Part shown: piece after piece, positions 63,349 through 64,000 of the stretch
Layout of the letters: each line of letters starts with the position of its first letter
How positions within the stretch are numbered: the first letter of the stretch is position 1
NCBI RefSeq assembly: GCF_003011925.2
Contig: NZ_PXXU01000001.1
Span: 62,001 to 126,000, forward strand
Reading direction: 5' to 3'
DNA length: 64,000 bases
Source of the DNA: Nitrosomonas supralitoralis
Lineage (GTDB): Bacteria; Pseudomonadota; Gammaproteobacteria; Burkholderiales; Nitrosomonadaceae
Translations under genes and position numbers: made by a program
The notes under the pieces: model-generated
The model's input: the letters and a program-made list of their open reading frames with translations, nothing else
The model's database searches: none
What the model was told of the DNA's origin: nothing

Positions 63349-64000
63349 TTAATCAAAACTGCCATATGGTGAACGTTTTCTTCTGCTGAACATCGGGAGA
63401 ACTACACCCAGAACTATTCCGCCGCATAATACTAGAGCCCCGGCAATAAACCAGTCTTTTTGGTTATGGTTTTCTAATTCACGATTTTCCAGTTGCAATG
63501 AAATGAGTCGCTCTTCGTTTGTGATTAATTTTTCATGCAATTCCTTGTTTTCCCCATCAATGCGCAACACATTGGCAGAAGTTTTTTTAATCGACTCCAT
63601 TTGCTCTACTAATTGTTTGTTCTCACTTTCAAGTGTTTGCAAGCGCTTCCGCGTACGCTCATACTCAGCTCTGACAGCCTTTAACTGATCACTCACAGAG
63701 CCTTCATTCGCGTCTGCAAGATCAATCTGTTTGATCATTTTTATCAGTTGTGATCTGGTATCAGGTTCAACACTCAAATAGCGGCTCAATATCCAACCTT
63801 CCATGCCATTGGAAATTTTGACGCGCGTATGTCCAGTCTCCGGATCATTTTCAAGAACCTCCACGGGAGTACCGCTTTTCAACATTCTGAGAACCGCATG
63901 GCTAAGACTCGGCCCCCTGCGGAAGGTCACTTCCAATTGATCTGATACGTAACGAGTTTCAGCAGAAATTGAAGCAGAATAGGGAAAGCAGACAATAAGC
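63349..64000 (-). CDS. SH3-domain protein with coiled coil and C-terminal anchor (TIGR04211/YgiM-like), 5' end cut off
   Basis: The frame is open through the window edge; upstream of 63936 it reads LIVCFPYSASISAETRYVSDQ, the end of a signal peptide and the start of the mature protein, so the true start lies outside. A bacterial SH3 domain (VTFRRGPSLSHAVLRMLKSGTPVEVL ... GWILSRYL) is followed by a coiled coil of about 100 residues and a C-terminal membrane helix (WFIAGALVLCGGIVLGVVL) with a basic end RRKR. This is the architecture of E. coli YgiM and its relatives. Function is not settled; envelope-associated. Confidence 0.85.
   Translation of the reverse strand, partial: LIVCFPYSASISAETRYVSDQLEVTFRRGPSLSHAVLRMLKSGTPVEVLENDPETGHTRVKISNGMEGWILSRYLSVEPDTRSQLIKMIKQIDLADANEGSVSDQLKAVRAEYERTRKRLQTLESENKQLVEQMESIKKTSANVLRIDGENKELHEKLITNEERLISLQLENRELENHNQKDWFIAGALVLCGGIVLGVVLPMFSRRKRSPYGSFD

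Noticed and set aside
1-64000. CRISPR array, tRNA, rRNA or prophage
   Set aside because: No regularly spaced repeats, no clover-leaf-like genes, and no phage structural or integrase genes were found on reading.

Overview
The window is a 64 kb piece of a bacterial chromosome, most likely from a betaproteobacterium of the Nitrosomonas type. The grounds are moderate GC content, the divergent ratA-rnfH // smpB block, an aa3-like oxidase locus, an alpha-carbonic anhydrase, polyphosphate enzymes and a Proteobacteria-style polyphosphate glucokinase. No amo, hao, rRNA or tRNA gene is present, so the genus is an inference. Almost all the DNA is ordinary chromosomal coding sequence, with several decayed patches between.

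Layout. 1-7.8 kb: an oxidative pentose phosphate operon (gnd, zwf, ppgK, tkt) convergent with a family 15 glucoamylase. 8.2-15.2 kb: a heme-copper oxidase locus, with SCO and CtaG-like assembly factors on the plus strand and subunits II, I and III, a small membrane protein and a triheme cytochrome c on the minus strand. 15.7-20.4 kb: a GC-richer patch with a zinc alcohol dehydrogenase, a wrecked hsdR, a small membrane protein and a three-gene operon of a Ddl-like ATP-grasp ligase, a GNAT and a diverged DapF-like epimerase. 20.8-28.6 kb: an SGNH-like protein, a PepSY-like protein, a TonB receptor, a cupin/HpcH aldolase/glycosyltransferase operon and a PQQ-type sugar dehydrogenase. 28.8-33.8 kb: ppk and ppx tail to tail, sixA, a helix-hairpin-helix protein with a lysine tail, and an HNH protein. 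34-38.8 kb: relic of a giant adhesin, then fadE-fadD. 39.4-42.8 kb: a small lipoprotein with an alpha-carbonic anhydrase, and an MFS exporter. 42.9-45.4 kb: an intact FMN reductase beside dead lysR and pirin genes, an IS3-family relic and a small lipoprotein. 45.5-56 kb: recQ, glnA, two DUF4124 proteins, an encapsulated-ferritin-like relic, xthA, dinG, rnfH, ratA, smpB and ctaA. 56-64 kb: a fadN-type multifunctional beta-oxidation gene with fadA, a Spx/ArsC-like protein, a cupin, a lipase-like lipoprotein, a decayed stretch, and an SH3 protein cut by the window edge.

How they work together. GH15 can release glucose from alpha-glucan, PpgK can phosphorylate it with polyphosphate, and Zwf, Gnd and Tkt carry it into the pentose phosphate and Calvin pools. 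Ppk and Ppx set the polyphosphate level. SCO, CtaG and CtaA serve the terminal oxidase. FadD, FadE, FadN and FadA form a near-complete beta-oxidation set in two loci.

Most unusual items. (1) The oxidase subunit I has neither the usual D-channel glutamate (HPWVY instead of HPEVY) nor the K-channel lysine. (2) The ligase/acetyltransferase/epimerase operon looks like a small amino-acid-derived pathway of unknown product. (3) Several well-readable gene relics (hsdR, adhesin, lysR-pirin, IS3, encapsulated-ferritin-like) show ongoing gene loss.
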